A stretch of 64,000 bases of DNA, from positions 57,025-121,024 of the forward strand of contig FLMG01003914.1 in assembly GCA_900088475.1 (NCBI GenBank). Direction: 5' to 3'. The first letter of the stretch is position 1. Each line of letters begins with the position of its first letter. The notes under the pieces are model-generated. The model saw only the letters and a list, made by a program, of their open reading frames with translations, was not told the DNA's origin and did not search any database. The translations under genes were made by a program, and so were the position numbers. Below are positions 25,094 to 38,000 of this stretch, piece after piece. The DNA comes from Hyphochytrium catenoides (Eukaryota; Sar; Hyphochytriomycetes; Hyphochytriales; Hyphochytriaceae).

Positions 25094-27125
25094 ATGAGAT
25101 GCTGCTGCGCCAACAATGAGGACGACCTCAAGAAAGAAAGGTCAACCAAAACGGGAGAAAACCGGATAATCCATATCATCAGCAGTAGTGGTGGTAGCCC
25201 TCATCGCTCTACCTTTATCGTCGACGTGCACGCAGCACCTTCCGCCTCTTCTTCGACCACGGGGCCACAACAAGGAAGAGATCATCACTCGTCTACGGTC
25301 ATGTGGATAGACTTTGACGAGTCTATTTGCAGCACACTCCTAGGAAGAGAGGCACATCGCAAGTTTATTCGCTGTCTACGTAGACACCGATACCTTGTCA
25401 AACTTTCCGCTGTGACATACAACGTGGGAATGTGTACCGTGGGTGCTATGTGCTTTGTGAAAGATGAGACTTATAGTAGTGTCATCCTGACTATTGCTGC
25501 CCTTGCCGCCGTTCTGCCGCCAGCCTACATACAGATGGGTCTAAGTATAAATCCCACGCTCCTAAGGAACGTCGCGCGTAGTTCAAGCTACTGGACGTTC
25601 ATCATCTTTCATCAGCTCGTGTGGATAGTGGTAGCTACGATGCTTGGCGGTCTACGCGGCGTCCTCTACTTCATTTTGGGGCTTTTAGCAACCGGGATCG
25701 GTTGCTCGACTGACTCTTTCCGCTTCCGCTTTAGATCCAACCAAGGCTCTTTTTGGGGCTTCGTCACTAGCCTGGTGCTTGGTATTGTCTTCACGTCGGC
25801 CGCCGTTCTTCTGCCTCCTCCTTCGGGTAAGGAACTAATAGTGTGGTCTATTGGCTCGCGGCAGATAACGTCACAAGACATCATTGTTAGTGCCACGGGA
25901 ACATTTGCGATGTTTATCTTCCATCAAATATACTTATCATCTAAATGGCTGCAAAGAGCTCTTTCCAAGCAGCCTCCATCACCTCGGTCGGATCGGAGGC
26001 GTATCTCATGTCCATCTCTGCAATGGCCGTTAGTTCTTCAGCCATTCTATACAAACAATGAGCGACCTCCCGCTGATACAAGCTCACAAGTTGGAAAGTC
26101 GCCAGCACTGAGCTTCCTGGTACCACTTACCGTCAGTCGACCCACGGACATTCTTTTTCAGTCTAATCACACCCATTCTGATTGCTTCCGAGAGATGCAG
26201 TGGAGTTGGAAGCAGAGATACCAGACGACTTGTTCAACAACCGAGCGAACTCATCCCTTAAGAGTCTCCCACAAGCTGCTCTCTCCCTTCTTTTTCCAAC
26301 TGTTGATGTTTCTTGAGACGGCATGTGTCATACCGATCAGCTTCTATCTCGGCACCGTTAAAAAACTTTCCTCACTAGACCAGCTATTGTGGATCTCTCC
26401 GCTAGTGGCAGCCACAAGCCTGATGGGGAGCATTGGTTTTTGCATATGCCTCTCCATGGCATGGAATGTTGATCTGCTCCGGCTGATCTTGCGCTCATCG
26501 GTAGACTTTTGGTTTTTGGTGGTGCAAGTTGGGGCTCTGGCGATGTCTCTGAGTGATGCTGTGGCTTACGATGAACGCTCTCTGGCCATGCATTCTCTAC
26601 GTAACCTGTATACTCAGCGACGCACAACTTCCCCACGCTGCTGGTGATCGCAGGATGATCACCTCAACGAAGGCAATTATCGGCTTAGCTGCATTCTTGC
26701 CGCTGCTTGTTACGCAGTGCGCGCTTGTCTACAGCTTATTTTTCTTGGAGGATAGTCTTCACCTTCAATTTCGCACGTTGATCCAGATCACACACCACCA
26801 GGACGACGAAGTTGTAGATATGCCACGAGCGATTCTGAGCTTTTCGACAGATAGCTTCATAATCGCAAGGCAATCCTCCGTCACCCTGTTCTCATTGCCA
26901 GTACTCTATCATCTAGCAGTTCGCTGCGCTTCGTCCGATGGATCCGTTTTGCCTATCGTTGGACCCAGTGCAACCTCCTATTCCGACGGTGTAACCAACA
27001 ATAGAGAGCAACACCTGTATTTTCTTACTGGTAAAGCTTCATATCGGGTACCGAGGTCCCAACTGCCATCTTTGCCAGTCAATGCTAAAAGTTCTGCTAC
27101 TGTCTCATGCACGAAGGCTCCTTAG
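25094..27125 (+). pseudogene. Polytopic membrane protein, intronless, with a frame break
   Basis: From ATG 25094 one frame runs without introns to TGA 26645-26647. It encodes a roughly 100-residue soluble start and many hydrophobic helices, for example VILTIAALAAVLPPAYIQMG, FIIFHQLVWIVVATMLGGLR, FWGFVTSLVLGIVFTSAAVL, LVAATSLMGSIGFCICLSMA and FWFLVVQVGALAMSL. At about 26550 the membrane pattern moves to another frame, open to 27125, giving WPCILYVTCILSDA and IIGLAAFLPLLVTQCALVYS. The switch has no plausible intron, so it is an indel: sequencing error, real frameshift or pseudogene. Around ten transmembrane segments in two half-repeats are suggested. No family is recognised; no transporter signature was seen. 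Absence of introns contrasts with all large neighbours. The frame is open upstream to 24926, but the first ATG is 25094. Confidence 0.5.
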
Positions 27126-27851
27126 GGCTAGATGGACCACAGACGATGACGTTTTGCAGATGAAACACTGGTGATTACCTGCACACTGTAAAGTATGTGT
27201 GGTGGCTGTTATGGAGTCTATCTTGGTTGGATGACCCGCGCCTCTGCTGCTTTGTCCCTCCGTTCGATATCAGGAGTATGCTCCTCGAAGCTGAGGATTG
27301 GGACGTGTCACTTTTCTACACTCACAATACTACCCTTCACAGCACAACCCGCCCAATGCACCTTGACTAAGTGTGGGAAATACGGTCCGCAAGGAAGATA
27401 AGACCTGTAGGGCCGAGCAGTGGCTGAAGGAACAATAGCTGGTCAGTGTGGTAGAGGCGATAAGGACCTCATGAGCATGCTTCTGACCCAGTAGTGGCGC
27501 TATGTCTCATATGGGAAGAAGAGAAGCCCTTACTATGGTGCTCTAAAATATCGCCGAGCATCCATAGTGAGCTGCTTGTCGTCGCAAACCCAGCGAAGCT
27601 GCTATGTGTAAAGGGCCGTCTCCGCGCACTGCAGAGCGGCCTTTGAAGGAAAGAATTTAGCTGGACAAACCGCGCAGTTGCCGATGCTGGAAGACTGACG
27701 ACGTTCACCCTTTCAGGGCACGTTAGAAAATTTAAATAGAGGCTTACTATAAGAATGCTGACAAGCTGATTCCACTCTTGTACGAGAAGAGCCTGCGGTG
27801 ACAGAGAGAAGGGAGGCGTAGCAGTGGAGGAAACACAAAGGAAGCAGGGAC
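27126..27851. other. Spacer downstream of two convergent genes
   Basis: Lies between the 3' ends of the membrane protein gene (plus) and RAE1 (minus). No supported exon or RNA gene. Confidence 0.5.
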
Positions 27852-30647
27852 CTAAAACTTCGGTCTTTGTTTAATTTCCTTCTCTGACGTGTCGTGGATG
27901 AGGATCTGGCACGGAGACGTAGCCGGATTGTGGTTTTCAGCGCCCTGTTGCAGACCACTTAGCTTACTTTGGTGAACAGAAAAGTTATGAAAGACTAACA
28001 AGACGGAGAGATTCTATTCTCCTTTTTTGATATGGAGGCAAGGATAACAGCTAGAAAGGTTGGGATGACGCGTTGCAATAGCGGCATCCCGAATGACCGA
28101 TAGTAACTGACCTTGCTCCAATCATAGCCCACAGCATATGCGTACATGTCTCCAGGGGTGTTGAAGGCGCCCGTGGTAATAGGCTGGTTACTGTGAGAGC
28201 CAAATAGGTCAGCACAGCAATTTGAATGAATGAAGAGAGAAAGCAGAAGCCATAGAAGTGACACTAAATCTATAAGAACCCTTACAAGTGTAAAAAAAGG
28301 AATGGAGAGCGAATAGCACACTGCTGAGATGAAAGGGAGCGGTAGGCAATGACGTCAGGGGACCATGGGTGATAGGGGTCATGATCTACTGCTCCGAAGG
28401 AGCTGTGGGCTCACCATCTCTGGAAAGCCTTCAACCTTTGTTTGCTATCCTTGTCCCAGAAGTGGAAAGCTCCGTCGGAGCCAGCCGTGCAGAAGGTTCC
28501 GAAGTGATGGAAGGCGATGGAGTTGACTGCATAGATCTCAGTCAACCCTCCGGATTTGGCTGGTTCACGGTGGCATTTGAAGGCAAACGACTTCATGTCC
28601 CTATGGGCGACAAAGAAGGCATACTTAGCCGATGGCAAGCCTGTTCCAAGTGGTGCAAGAGAAGCTAGCCAGACCGAAAAGGGAATTGAGCTACCACAAC
28701 TGACGTGGATGGCAGAAACAGAAAGAGCACTCAGACTCCGAGCACATAGGAACGATACCAATATGCCGTCCACCCAATAGGCGACTTACTGAGTCATTTC
28801 CTTGGGCCTATTGATCTCTTCTATGTACTGAATGGACACTCTGCCCTCGATAGAGCCTACCGCAAAGCCCGTCTTATCAGGAAAAGTGGCCACGCACCGA
28901 GTCTGGTGCTTTAGATGGCTCTTGTGGCTCTGTTGCCAACTGTACGCCTACCGACAGCAGCAGAAGTTAATGCATGGAAACAGTTCTGAGCCCGATAATG
29001 GGGACGGAATGAGCCAGACCGGAACGATTAAGACCCACACTGTAGGAAGATGTCGACGGGAACTGTAGGTAGATGTTGAGGCGAACAAAAACAAAGAAAC
29101 AGAGATACATGAGAAAACCCACATGGGGCGATGCTGAAGGGCGAAGTACTCTAAGCGAAACGGACAAGATACAGGCGAGAGAGATAGAGAGACAGAGAGA
29201 TAGAGGCCAAGGCTGAGGTCTAAAGATGCAATAAATGCTGCAAGGAGAGCATGCCGATCCTCCGTTACCTTGTAGACTTGCTGCGGCTTTGTGAGGTCAT
29301 AGACATGAAATTGCTTCTCTGCTAAACCGACAACTAATAGCGGATAGCGACAATCCATCGCATATACACGCTCTGCCAGACGAACAGAAAAGTTAGCGTA
29401 GATTGAAGCAGCTGTTGTTTGAACTGATCTCCGTTTTCTCAGCTTTCGATTCAAAAGCCTCTCTCTCCTTTCCCGAAAAGCTATGACAGCGGGAACAGAA
29501 CTACTTGCTGAAACATTCCATCTCTATAGGGGATCTAGTTTTGATAGGTCCCCCATGCGTCCGAGCATTGCATCCGGGTACAGGGATGACGTCCCTCACA
29601 TTTGCATTCAGCATTGTTTCCTCATCTTTGTAAGCCTTTCTGCCCTTCAATTCTAGTCTTTCCGTCGCAAGAGCTCCCTTCTTTTCGAAAGCGCTCTTCT
29701 AAGTGGCCTTACCTGGAAGATCGACACTACAGATGGGATTAGGAGATCTGGTATCCCAATAGCGCAGCCTTTTGTCCCAACCAGCCGACAGAACGCAATT
29801 ACTCATTTCCGGGATGAAAGCGACATGTTTCACTGGAGCATCGTGCTGAATGATAGGTGCAACAGAACTACGTGAGCAGGATAGGAACTCTCAAATTGTC
29901 AGTGAGGTATGAACAGGAGATAGGAATCAGAGGGGTGAGGGATGAGGGCAGGAAAATGGGCCAGGTACCCCGGACCCGTATATTGTCAGTTCAACGAGTC
30001 GCACAAAAAGCAGTCAAAGTGCAACAACAAGTCTCACAGTCCGCACTGAAGTTATTTAAGCAGGAGAAGAGTCCCTCCTTACCGCTCCTATTTGCGTGCC
30101 CTGAGTGCCTGCCTGCCCTAACTGCCACATTTTCACAGTCTTATCACAGGACCCAGAGAAAACTGTTGATCCGTCCTATACAGATTGAGGGGTCAGAGGA
30201 GGAGATCCACTGGCAGATGTAAGACCGCAGCCGGCAAAGCACAGCTAAGCAGCACGAGGTAAGTTCTGGACTCCAAAAGGGAAAACAGAGCTATAGAAAA
30301 CGTTTGTATACCGCGCTAAAGGCTGTATCTAACACTGGAGCTTGATGGCTGATCATCGCTTTGGGCTCAGCCACGATATTCGTACCACTCTTCTTTACGT
30401 CCCAACAGAGCACCTGGTATAAGCATAACAGATGTCAGTCATCCCATTGAGGACGTCACTTTCAGAGGCAATTGCCAACGTTCTCCAGTCTTTTCTCTAC
30501 CAGTACCTGGCTATTCCACGAACCGGCCACCATGAGGTTCGATGTAGGGCTCCATGATATAGAGCTGACACTATCATTTGGAGAACTCGGAACCTCATAG
30601 TCATTGTTTGGGTTGCCTGGCTTCGTGGCGGCTCCAAAGGCAGCCAT
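27852..30647 (-). CDS. RAE1: mRNA export factor RAE1/Gle2, WD40 propeller
   Basis: Nuclear-pore-associated seven-bladed WD40 protein that binds Nup98-type GLEBS motifs and functions in mRNA export and spindle assembly. Nine exons join in phase (353 aa; human 368): 30647-30507, 30413-30312, 30175-30083, 29845-29713, 29372-29269, 28920-28790, 28600-28415, 28190-28112, 27944-27852. Motifs: [52 protein letters not shown], the Rae1-type [72 protein letters not shown] and the C-terminal [19 protein letters not shown]. All are characteristic of Rae1/Gle2 rather than the related Bub3. Every junction is GT-AG. The gene converges with the membrane-protein gene. Confidence 0.95.
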
Positions 30648-31018
30648 TTATCACTCCTTCTGCTATGACCCTCAGAAAGTCCCTGATCAAATGACCTTAC
30701 TTAACAGCTCTGCACGCTATACGATGTCACCAGCAAGGTCCAAGAGCGCTTGCCATCAGTGTGCAGCAGGACTGACGAACTGCCGACGAGGCCTCTGCTG
30801 TTGAAGAAGGCAAGCTTCTCCGTTCTGCATCCTTCCCACTCTTCTGAAGCTCCAACTAACCTCCATCAACACACAAATCTTAGATCAGAGCGCCGATAGC
30901 CGCAAATAATCTTGGCCAAGTCGTGATCAGTTATCAATAATAATGCAAGCTCTGCACTCTGGACTCGTACAATCGGACGAACAACTCTACAAAATCTGAC
31001 TACAGTTTATGAAGACTT

Positions 31019-31328
31019 GGTCTCTTCAACTCTCTCTCTCCTCTTCATCAGCAGGAAAGGAAGAACCACACTTTCCTTATTCCAAGCAATAGTGATTTAA
31101 TAATAAATAGAGACCCATGCGGGGAAGGAAGAAGGGCGCATCGTCAATCCTTTCAGGCCAGCAAGAGATGAAGGGCTTTGGTCTCTTCAATCCTCTCTCC
31201 TCAACAACATTTTTACTAGTAGGAAAGGAATATTCACACTTTCCTTATTAACAATAGTAATAGGAGAGCGGAGAGGGTAAAGAAGAAGTGCGCATCGTCA
31301 TCCCTTCAAGGCCAGCAAGAGAAAAGAA
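31019..31328. repeat. Imperfect direct repeat, about 155 bp x 2
   Basis: Copy 1 (31019-31179) and copy 2 (31180-31328) each begin GGTCTCTTCAA, share AGGAAAGGAA and CACACTTTCCTTATT, then GCGCATCGTCA and GGCCAGCAAGAGA. The copies differ by substitutions and small indels. A further GGTCTCT begins right after copy 2, suggesting a third truncated unit. Confidence 0.8.
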
Positions 31329-31346
31329 TGGTCTCTGCTGAAAGGC

Positions 31347-31375
31347 GGATGCGCTTCAAAACTTGAGGCGCATTC
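31347..31375. repeat. Perfect-core hairpin
   Basis: ATGCGC (31349-31354) pairs with GCGCAT (31368-31373); the inner TTCAA pairs with TTGAG except for one T-G wobble, leaving a three-base loop. Two outer pairs, one of them a wobble, extend the stem to about 13 bp. It sits 18 nt after the direct-repeat pair. Function unknown. Confidence 0.7.
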
Positions 31376-31732
31376 TCTTTCACGGATGGCTAAAAGACCC
31401 TAGTATGAACGCGTAAAGCCATCCTTTAGTCGAATCCAACGACCCCGCGAGAGCAATCTCATCGAAGCTTCACAAGCCACTGCAAACGCTACAGTGCAGG
31501 ACACGAGGCATAACCCCAACCAATGATTCCCGGAGCAACGGGACAAACTGCAGTCCTTCTGGCTTTGTTCAATCCAGTATCACCATGACTTGAGAGTCCA
31601 TTAACCCTCCCTTGTATTATAAGCTTGAAAAACTCATGTAAAGTGGAGGGTCAACAGCTGCTGGCGTCACAATCATAATATTGATACTCATGCAGAACAG
31701 CTTACCCAACCTAGGCGCCACTCTTTCGCACT

Positions 31733-31952
31733 CATGAAAGACTGCTGAGAACCACACTGGGACCTCCAAGAGCAAAAATCTCCAAGAGTGGTACTTGTTC
31801 CAAGGTGATAGCCAGGAGATGTAATGGTTATGAGGCTACCTCCATGAAAGACTGCTGAGAACCACACTGGGACCTCCAAGAGCGAAGCTCTCTAAGAGTG
31901 GTACTTGTTCCAAGGCGATAGCCAGGAGATGTAATGGTTATGAGGCTACCTC
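31733..31952. repeat. Tandem duplication, 110 bp x 2
   Basis: Units 31733-31842 and 31843-31952 are nearly identical, both starting CATGAAAGACTGCTGAGAAC. They differ mainly around AGCAAAAATCTCC versus AGCGAAGCTCTCT and one G/A-type change (AAGGTG versus AAGGCG). The high identity implies a recent duplication. Confidence 0.9.
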
Positions 31953-32506
31953 CTTTGAGTCCTCTAAAAAAAAACTCTATCCATTTCCGCCTTTCTTTCT
32001 TCACTTTTTTGCTACGCTACGAGGAGGGTGCAAGTGCTAGCTACCAGTGTGTCCAGAAAGGGTCATGTGTACTTAGTCTGCATCACGCTAAGTTGGGTGA
32101 CACATCACGCTACCGTACGAATGGAGCTTACGACTGCTGACCAAAGCCTACGGCGCGCTGCCTCTGTCATCATATCCTTATACGGCCTCCATCTAATATA
32201 TAGCGGGAGCCACGCTGCGGGAGGAGTCATATAACTGACTAAGGTTACTTTCTAAGACATGCTATAAGCAGTCGGAAGAGCAGTTATCCTATAATAAGGC
32301 TTTTCTGGACCGACAGGTTCCCCCCTCCAGGAAGTTTCAAGAGGCCAACTAAGAGTATAAGCAGGAAGTAATATTACTTACAAAGGAGTACGCCACCATG
32401 AAGCCAGTCAGTCCCGTGCTTCACGTTCCAGCCCCGTAGACATACTTTAAAAGGGAGAGAGAAAAGAGGATGGAGCAAGGTAGAAGATCGCTATAAGGTT
32501 GAATGC

Positions 32507-32832
32507 CTATAACTTATCTAAGCACTCAAACTGGATGATACTGTTTCCTCGGATAACCTAAAGATGTAATAAGCGCATGAGATAAGGTACAATAAGCGTA
32601 CAGGTTGACATATCTGGGGCATACGAGGCCAACTTACCACCATGCCGATCTGGTTCTGCTCGGTCGTTGACACTTCCTCAATCGACTCATCGAGCACAAT
32701 GTTCATGAAGTGATCAAAACCTCTAAGAACGCCAGAAACTTTCCTGTTGCCATTTAGCTTGAGGGAGAGTCTCTTGTCCATGTATTTCTTGAGGTCAGGA
32801 CCTCCCTTGGCTTTCTTCGCGGGTGCGCTCAT
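32507..32832 (-). CDS. SNRPG: Small nuclear ribonucleoprotein G (SmG)
   Basis: Sm-ring subunit of the U1, U2, U4 and U5 spliceosomal snRNPs. Two exons (32832-32638, 32557-32507; 80 aa plus stop) join in phase 0. The Sm1 motif is in [20 protein letters not shown] and [13 protein letters not shown]; the Sm2 motif VIRGNSI is in the second exon. The N-terminal PDLKKYMDK is diagnostic for SmG over LSm7. Length is normal for the family. The open frame running past 32638 is intron. The gene lies head-to-head with a possible plus-strand gene whose ATG is at 33027. Confidence 0.97.
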
Positions 32833-33026
32833 CCTGACTATTAGGCACCTATAGCATGGTTAGCAACAACTGTTTAGACCCTAAAAGCATGATAATCCCT
32901 TGAAGTGGCTTTGGATACCTTTCTTGCAGATGCCGTTGCTATCTCCGAAGTAGAGCCCTGATAGTGTCAGCGGAGTGGTAGATGGTATAACGTGAAGAGT
33001 CTGCGATGTTCTCGAGTAGCTTGGCA

Positions 33027-33625
33027 ATGGATCTTCAAAAGCTTCAAAAAGCTGCAGATTTTGAGGGAGACAAACCAAAGACAGAGGAGAATCTACGGTG
33101 GCGAGGATAAGCATCTTTTACCGGCTAACCGGCATCATAAGAGGTCCTTTTCTGCTGCCCATAAGCCGTATGTTCTTTCTTGTTACAAGGCCCCCAGGAT
33201 CTCAGGGGAAATATATCTAAAATGTCTCTTTCCAATATTTCTGGGTATTAGTCTCCTAGATTCTGAAGGTTTCAGCTACACTATAGTACAGTTTCGTCGC
33301 TTAGTGAACGATTGGGTAATTGGTGCTGTACTCTGACAGGCCGTGGATTGGCAATCAGAAGCTCGTGCAAGGTCTGCTTTCTGGTGATGCTGCTCTGTTG
33401 TCCCTTGTGTGAGAGTTTCTGAGAGTCTCAGCTAATGCTGACAGACTCCGAGCTACGCTGTTATACCGCCGTAAGCTGCCTTCAAGCCTATTGCCCGCTT
33501 GGCACGTGAATGGGCCGCTTCGCACTGGCGACTTAGGTGAAGAGAAAGCGCGCTTTGAACGCCTGACAGTCCAAGTAAGAGTCACTATTCAATCAACCAA
33601 AAGAACTTTGACATCGCTACATTGA
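33027..33625 (+). CDS. Possible small hypothetical gene
   Basis: ATG 33027 opens MDLQKLQKAADFEGDKPKTE. A later open stretch (about 33433-33625) reads RLRATLLYRRKLPSSLLPAW and GDLGEEKARFERLTVQ, ending TGA. Joining them needs one or two introns that I could not fix; an acceptor CAG at 33339-33340 is a candidate. The product is unknown. It is divergent from SmG with 194 bp between the start codons and lies just upstream of the bL28m gene. Confidence 0.3.
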
Positions 33626-33717
33626 ATATCCTACGTCTTACGGTCTCTCTGTTGGTACTGAATCCGTTTTCTGGATTGCCCTATGCTAGGACGGTACACA
33701 CTGACATTAAGAACAGA

Positions 33718-34450
33718 ATGAGTGCCATAAACTTTCTGGCCCAGTTCTGCCGTGGGAAGAATGTTCACATTAGTGGACGCGCTGCCAGAGGTCTTTTCAT
33801 GGGCAAAGACATTCGCTTTGGAAACAACGTCAGCTTTTCCAACCGGAAGTATGCATGCTTGCGCTCTTCACTACACATTGATTATATCCTTTCTTCAGTT
33901 GCTATGCACGCTTATCTAGACAAGCCCTGTCGCCCTCGCTTGCAGGCTTACTAACGTTTATGATATCTTAGGACACGGCGTTCGTGGAAGCCTAACGCGC
34001 AAAATAAGCGCCTTTATAGCGAGATACTGGACGACTTCATAGACTTTAAAGTGACAACGCACGCCTTGCGCTGGATTGATAAGGTAATTGTACACTCATC
34101 GAGAAGAGGGGAGTGGTGGGCCACTGTTAACCTGTCTCCTTGGTGGCTGCATCATGTCTGCTTCACCGCTCGCAATTGCTGTCCATTATTCCGTGCATTG
34201 TTGGTCCTTATTATCTATTGCGGTACCTTCTGGACAAACTTGACCCTGATACCTCCCTCCCTGCCATTTACTTTAGGCCGGAGGTATCGACAACTTTCTA
34301 CTAGGTTTGTCAGACAAGCGCATCAACTCTGTACAGGGTCTCAACGCCAAACGACGGCTAGAGGAGGCTCTTAGACTGAAGGATATGGCTGCGTCTGCGC
34401 TTACTGAAGCCACGGAGGCCGAACAGAGATTGGAGGAAGAAAGAAGATAA
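33718..34450 (+). CDS. MRPL28: Mitochondrial ribosomal protein bL28m
   Basis: Large-subunit mitoribosome protein of the bacterial L28 family. Three exons (33718-33848, 33972-34083, 34277-34450) join in phase to 138 aa. Family signature: ARGLFMGKDIRFGNNVSFSN followed by KTRRSWKPNAQNKRLYSE, FKVTTHALRWIDKAGGIDNF. L28 proteins share GxxVSxSxRKTRRxWxPN and the C-terminal TxxALRxIDKxGG. A C-terminal Glu/Arg-rich helix follows. ATG 33718 was taken as start; it gives a basic N-terminus. An open frame extends upstream without a better ATG, so a further leader exon is possible. Confidence 0.92.
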
Positions 34451-34780
34451 GTCGTGAAATCTATATAGCACGACATGCTGGCCCTTCCATGTATGCTACC
34501 AATATAGGAAAGATAGCAAATGTGAGACGCGGGGATTAGTGTCTTTCAGTGCAAAGGCCGGACCGAGACACAGGTGTCCACTGGAACAGGACACAGTGGC
34601 ATCTGACCAATATTTAATAATGCTCAAGACCATGTCCATCACGAACAGGCAGTGCAGCCTGACTTAGTATGGGGATATGAAGTAAGCGCTGGTCCTGTCA
34701 TTTACACTCACTTATGCTTTGACAGCTCCTAGAGAACGGTGGGTCTGAGCCGGCCAATAAATAGTAAGAACAAAGATGCC

Positions 34781-35597
34781 CTATTTAGAGGAGACCTTTC
34801 CATATGCTAGTGAAGGTGCAGCCACTCTTCTACCTATCAGATAGGTTGAGCTCTTCACCCTCCTAGCTCCTGGATCTCCTTTCCTCAGCCTCTCTGCAAA
34901 GTTCTTGGCGCTCTCAGGCACTGTTGACACTGACGACGTTCCAGCAAGCTCTACCCGCGTCACGTGCAGGTTTCCTGAAACGAGTTCGGAAGGTTGATGG
35001 GCCTTCTTGTCCCGCTTTCTTGACAGTCGATTGTCCTTCTCAACAAAAATTGTCTTCTTGGACGAAGGAAGACGGTCGAGCTTGGCTATTGCACCAGATC
35101 TGTGTAGGAGCAACATCAGACTGTTAGAGCTAGGGGTACGTGACTACGAAATACGCTTCAGTCCATATGGCACTTACTCTCTGGCTCTCTGAACGCTAGC
35201 GAGGAGGTCCTGTGGTAGTGCTTCACTGCTTTCGTTTTCATCTTGGCTGCTCGTTTCCTTCAGCTGCATACCCTTCTCCAGCTCGCGCTCTGCTGCTTTT
35301 CGTGCTGCGTCCGCCTGGTGCTTTTGCCTCTTTTCAGCCCTTTTCTGCTGCCTCTCGCGCTCCTTATCCTCAAGTCTGTAGTGTCCGCCCAAAGAATATC
35401 AGCTACGAACTATGTAGTCAAAAGAGGCTAAGCTAACTAAAGAGTACGGGGACTTACGCTTTCTTTCCCTCTTCCTCAGCTCTCCTCGCTTCTTTAGATA
35501 ACTGTTTCGCCTGACTCACTGTCAGGGACTCAGGCACCTCATCCTCTGAGGCGTCCGATTCTGGTGCCGCAGCCACCACTCGCCGCGTACGCTTCAT
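34781..35597 (-). CDS. Basic, charged protein, probably nucleolar/ribosome biogenesis
   Basis: Three exons (35597-35458, 35375-35178, 35099-34781) join in phase to 218 aa. The N-terminus is MKRTRRVVAAAPESDASEDE, an acidic Ser-rich stretch. A long Lys/Arg/Glu helix follows (EDKERERQQKRAEKRQKHQA). The C-terminal part contains VPESAKNFAERLRKG and RRVKSSTYLIGRRVAAPSL. This layout recalls small U3-associated nucleolar proteins such as BUD21/UTP16, but the match is from memory and weak. Exon phases and GT-AG sites support a real gene. Confidence 0.55.
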
Positions 35598-36531
35598 CTT
35601 TACTTTCCCTGAGGTATCCTCACAGACTGCCTCGCTTCTTCAACTTGCTGCTGCGCGATTGACCGCGTCACGGATCTCTCTCTTTATTAATCGCAGAGCA
35701 GGAGCTTTTGAAGCTCTTACAAAGAATGTGATACGCTGTCAAACGACCTTCGTCAGAGCTGCCCAGCCAAAGGTCAGAGCTTCAAAGGATGACATGTGAG
35801 CCCAAGAAACATTCAGAGCTTTCATAGCAGAGTGCAGTTGGTGGGCCGCAGCTTCTGATCACGGCAGTCCTGGGGGAGTACAGAGAAGGTACTGTGCTCT
35901 ACATGTCCGGCAAGGGACCTCTAGCGAGCGTATGGGTAGCTCCCATCCACTATTCACAAGGGTAGACTATAAGGATTACTGGGACAGGGAGGGTGGACCA
36001 CTTAGATAGGTTATCCTGGAGGAGGTCAGAAGAGAGGTCGTCCTGTCCCGCACGTTACCGGTCGTATGGCGGGAAGCTTCGAACAGACCTTCCACATGCT
36101 GCATATTCGGGCTCTTTTAGAGTCTCTCTATAAGTACTCTACCTCTCTCGCGGTCTCCTTCCCCTATGTTATAATATGGGGCTAGGCCTTTTGGTGTGTA
36201 TCTCATCCGTACTCTTTCTCATTAGTTTGGAATTTGTCTGCATTGAGCCGCCGTTTTCCAGAGATCACACAACCACCGCAGGTTAATCGCAGTACTTATC
36301 TCTTATCCGCAGCTTTAATCTTCAAAGCCCGTGGTGGAAGTTAACTTGGCCCATCCTTGCGATAGATTAGAGTTTAATAAAACAGGTCAGTGGACATGTT
36401 TATGATTCTCGGTTACCTCAGCCGACTTTGCCGACACGACCGTCAAAGTCTCATTTGCTTTCTTGATCCAGTGCCTCCTTTCCGCCGTCTCTAGCCGCTT
36501 GAAGCACCAAGGAGCTTTACCAACAGTCACA
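35598..36531. other. Divergent intergenic region upstream of centrin
   Basis: Lies between the start codons of the minus-strand basic protein and plus-strand centrin, so both promoters should be here. No supported exon or RNA gene. Confidence 0.5.
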
Positions 36532-37524
<993 letters not shown>

Positions 37525-38000
37525 AGGGAAAAGACAGGAAGAATAGGGGGGTCGTGCAGCCCGTGCTGTCTGGCTCTATTGGATATGATATGCGGATGAT
37601 TGTTCCTTGTACATTCATAATAGGAGTTTATGTTCGAGTTGCGCTTGTTCTGACAGACCTGGCTCCTCTCAGCGTGGAAAGGGAACATTAGAACTCTCCT
37701 CTCCTTAGATCCCTACTCGCGTGGGCTCCTGTTTGGTCAGCGTCTTCTTAGAAGGAATGTTAGGCACTCCACGAAGTAATGAAAGCTCCTGTGACTCTCA
37801 ACGGAGATTACTTTCCATGCCGTCTCAAAGCGCTGATCCCTAACCGCTTGATGTGATTACTGTTGAAGGGTTGTCAGTCAAGCCTTTTCCTTTGTAGTAA
37901 AGAGAGCCTTATTCCGGTTCTCTCAATACCACTAGATTCTTCATTTTTCGAGGCTCCCATGTCGCTGGGCTATAAGTGCCCAATGAAAGAGCGGCACAGC
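37525..38000. other. Spacer downstream of centrin
   Basis: No supported exon; it separates two convergent genes and should hold their 3' ends. Confidence 0.5.

Larger units (their letters stand above)
30648..32506. other. Repeat-bearing spacer between RAE1 and SmG
   Basis: About 1.9 kb upstream of RAE1 and downstream of SmG. It carries two direct-repeat pairs and a hairpin, annotated separately. No supported coding exon. Confidence 0.55.

Noticed and set aside
31380-31470. tRNA-like T-loop (AGTCGAATCC)
   Set aside because: No D-arm, anticodon stem or acceptor stem could be folded around it.
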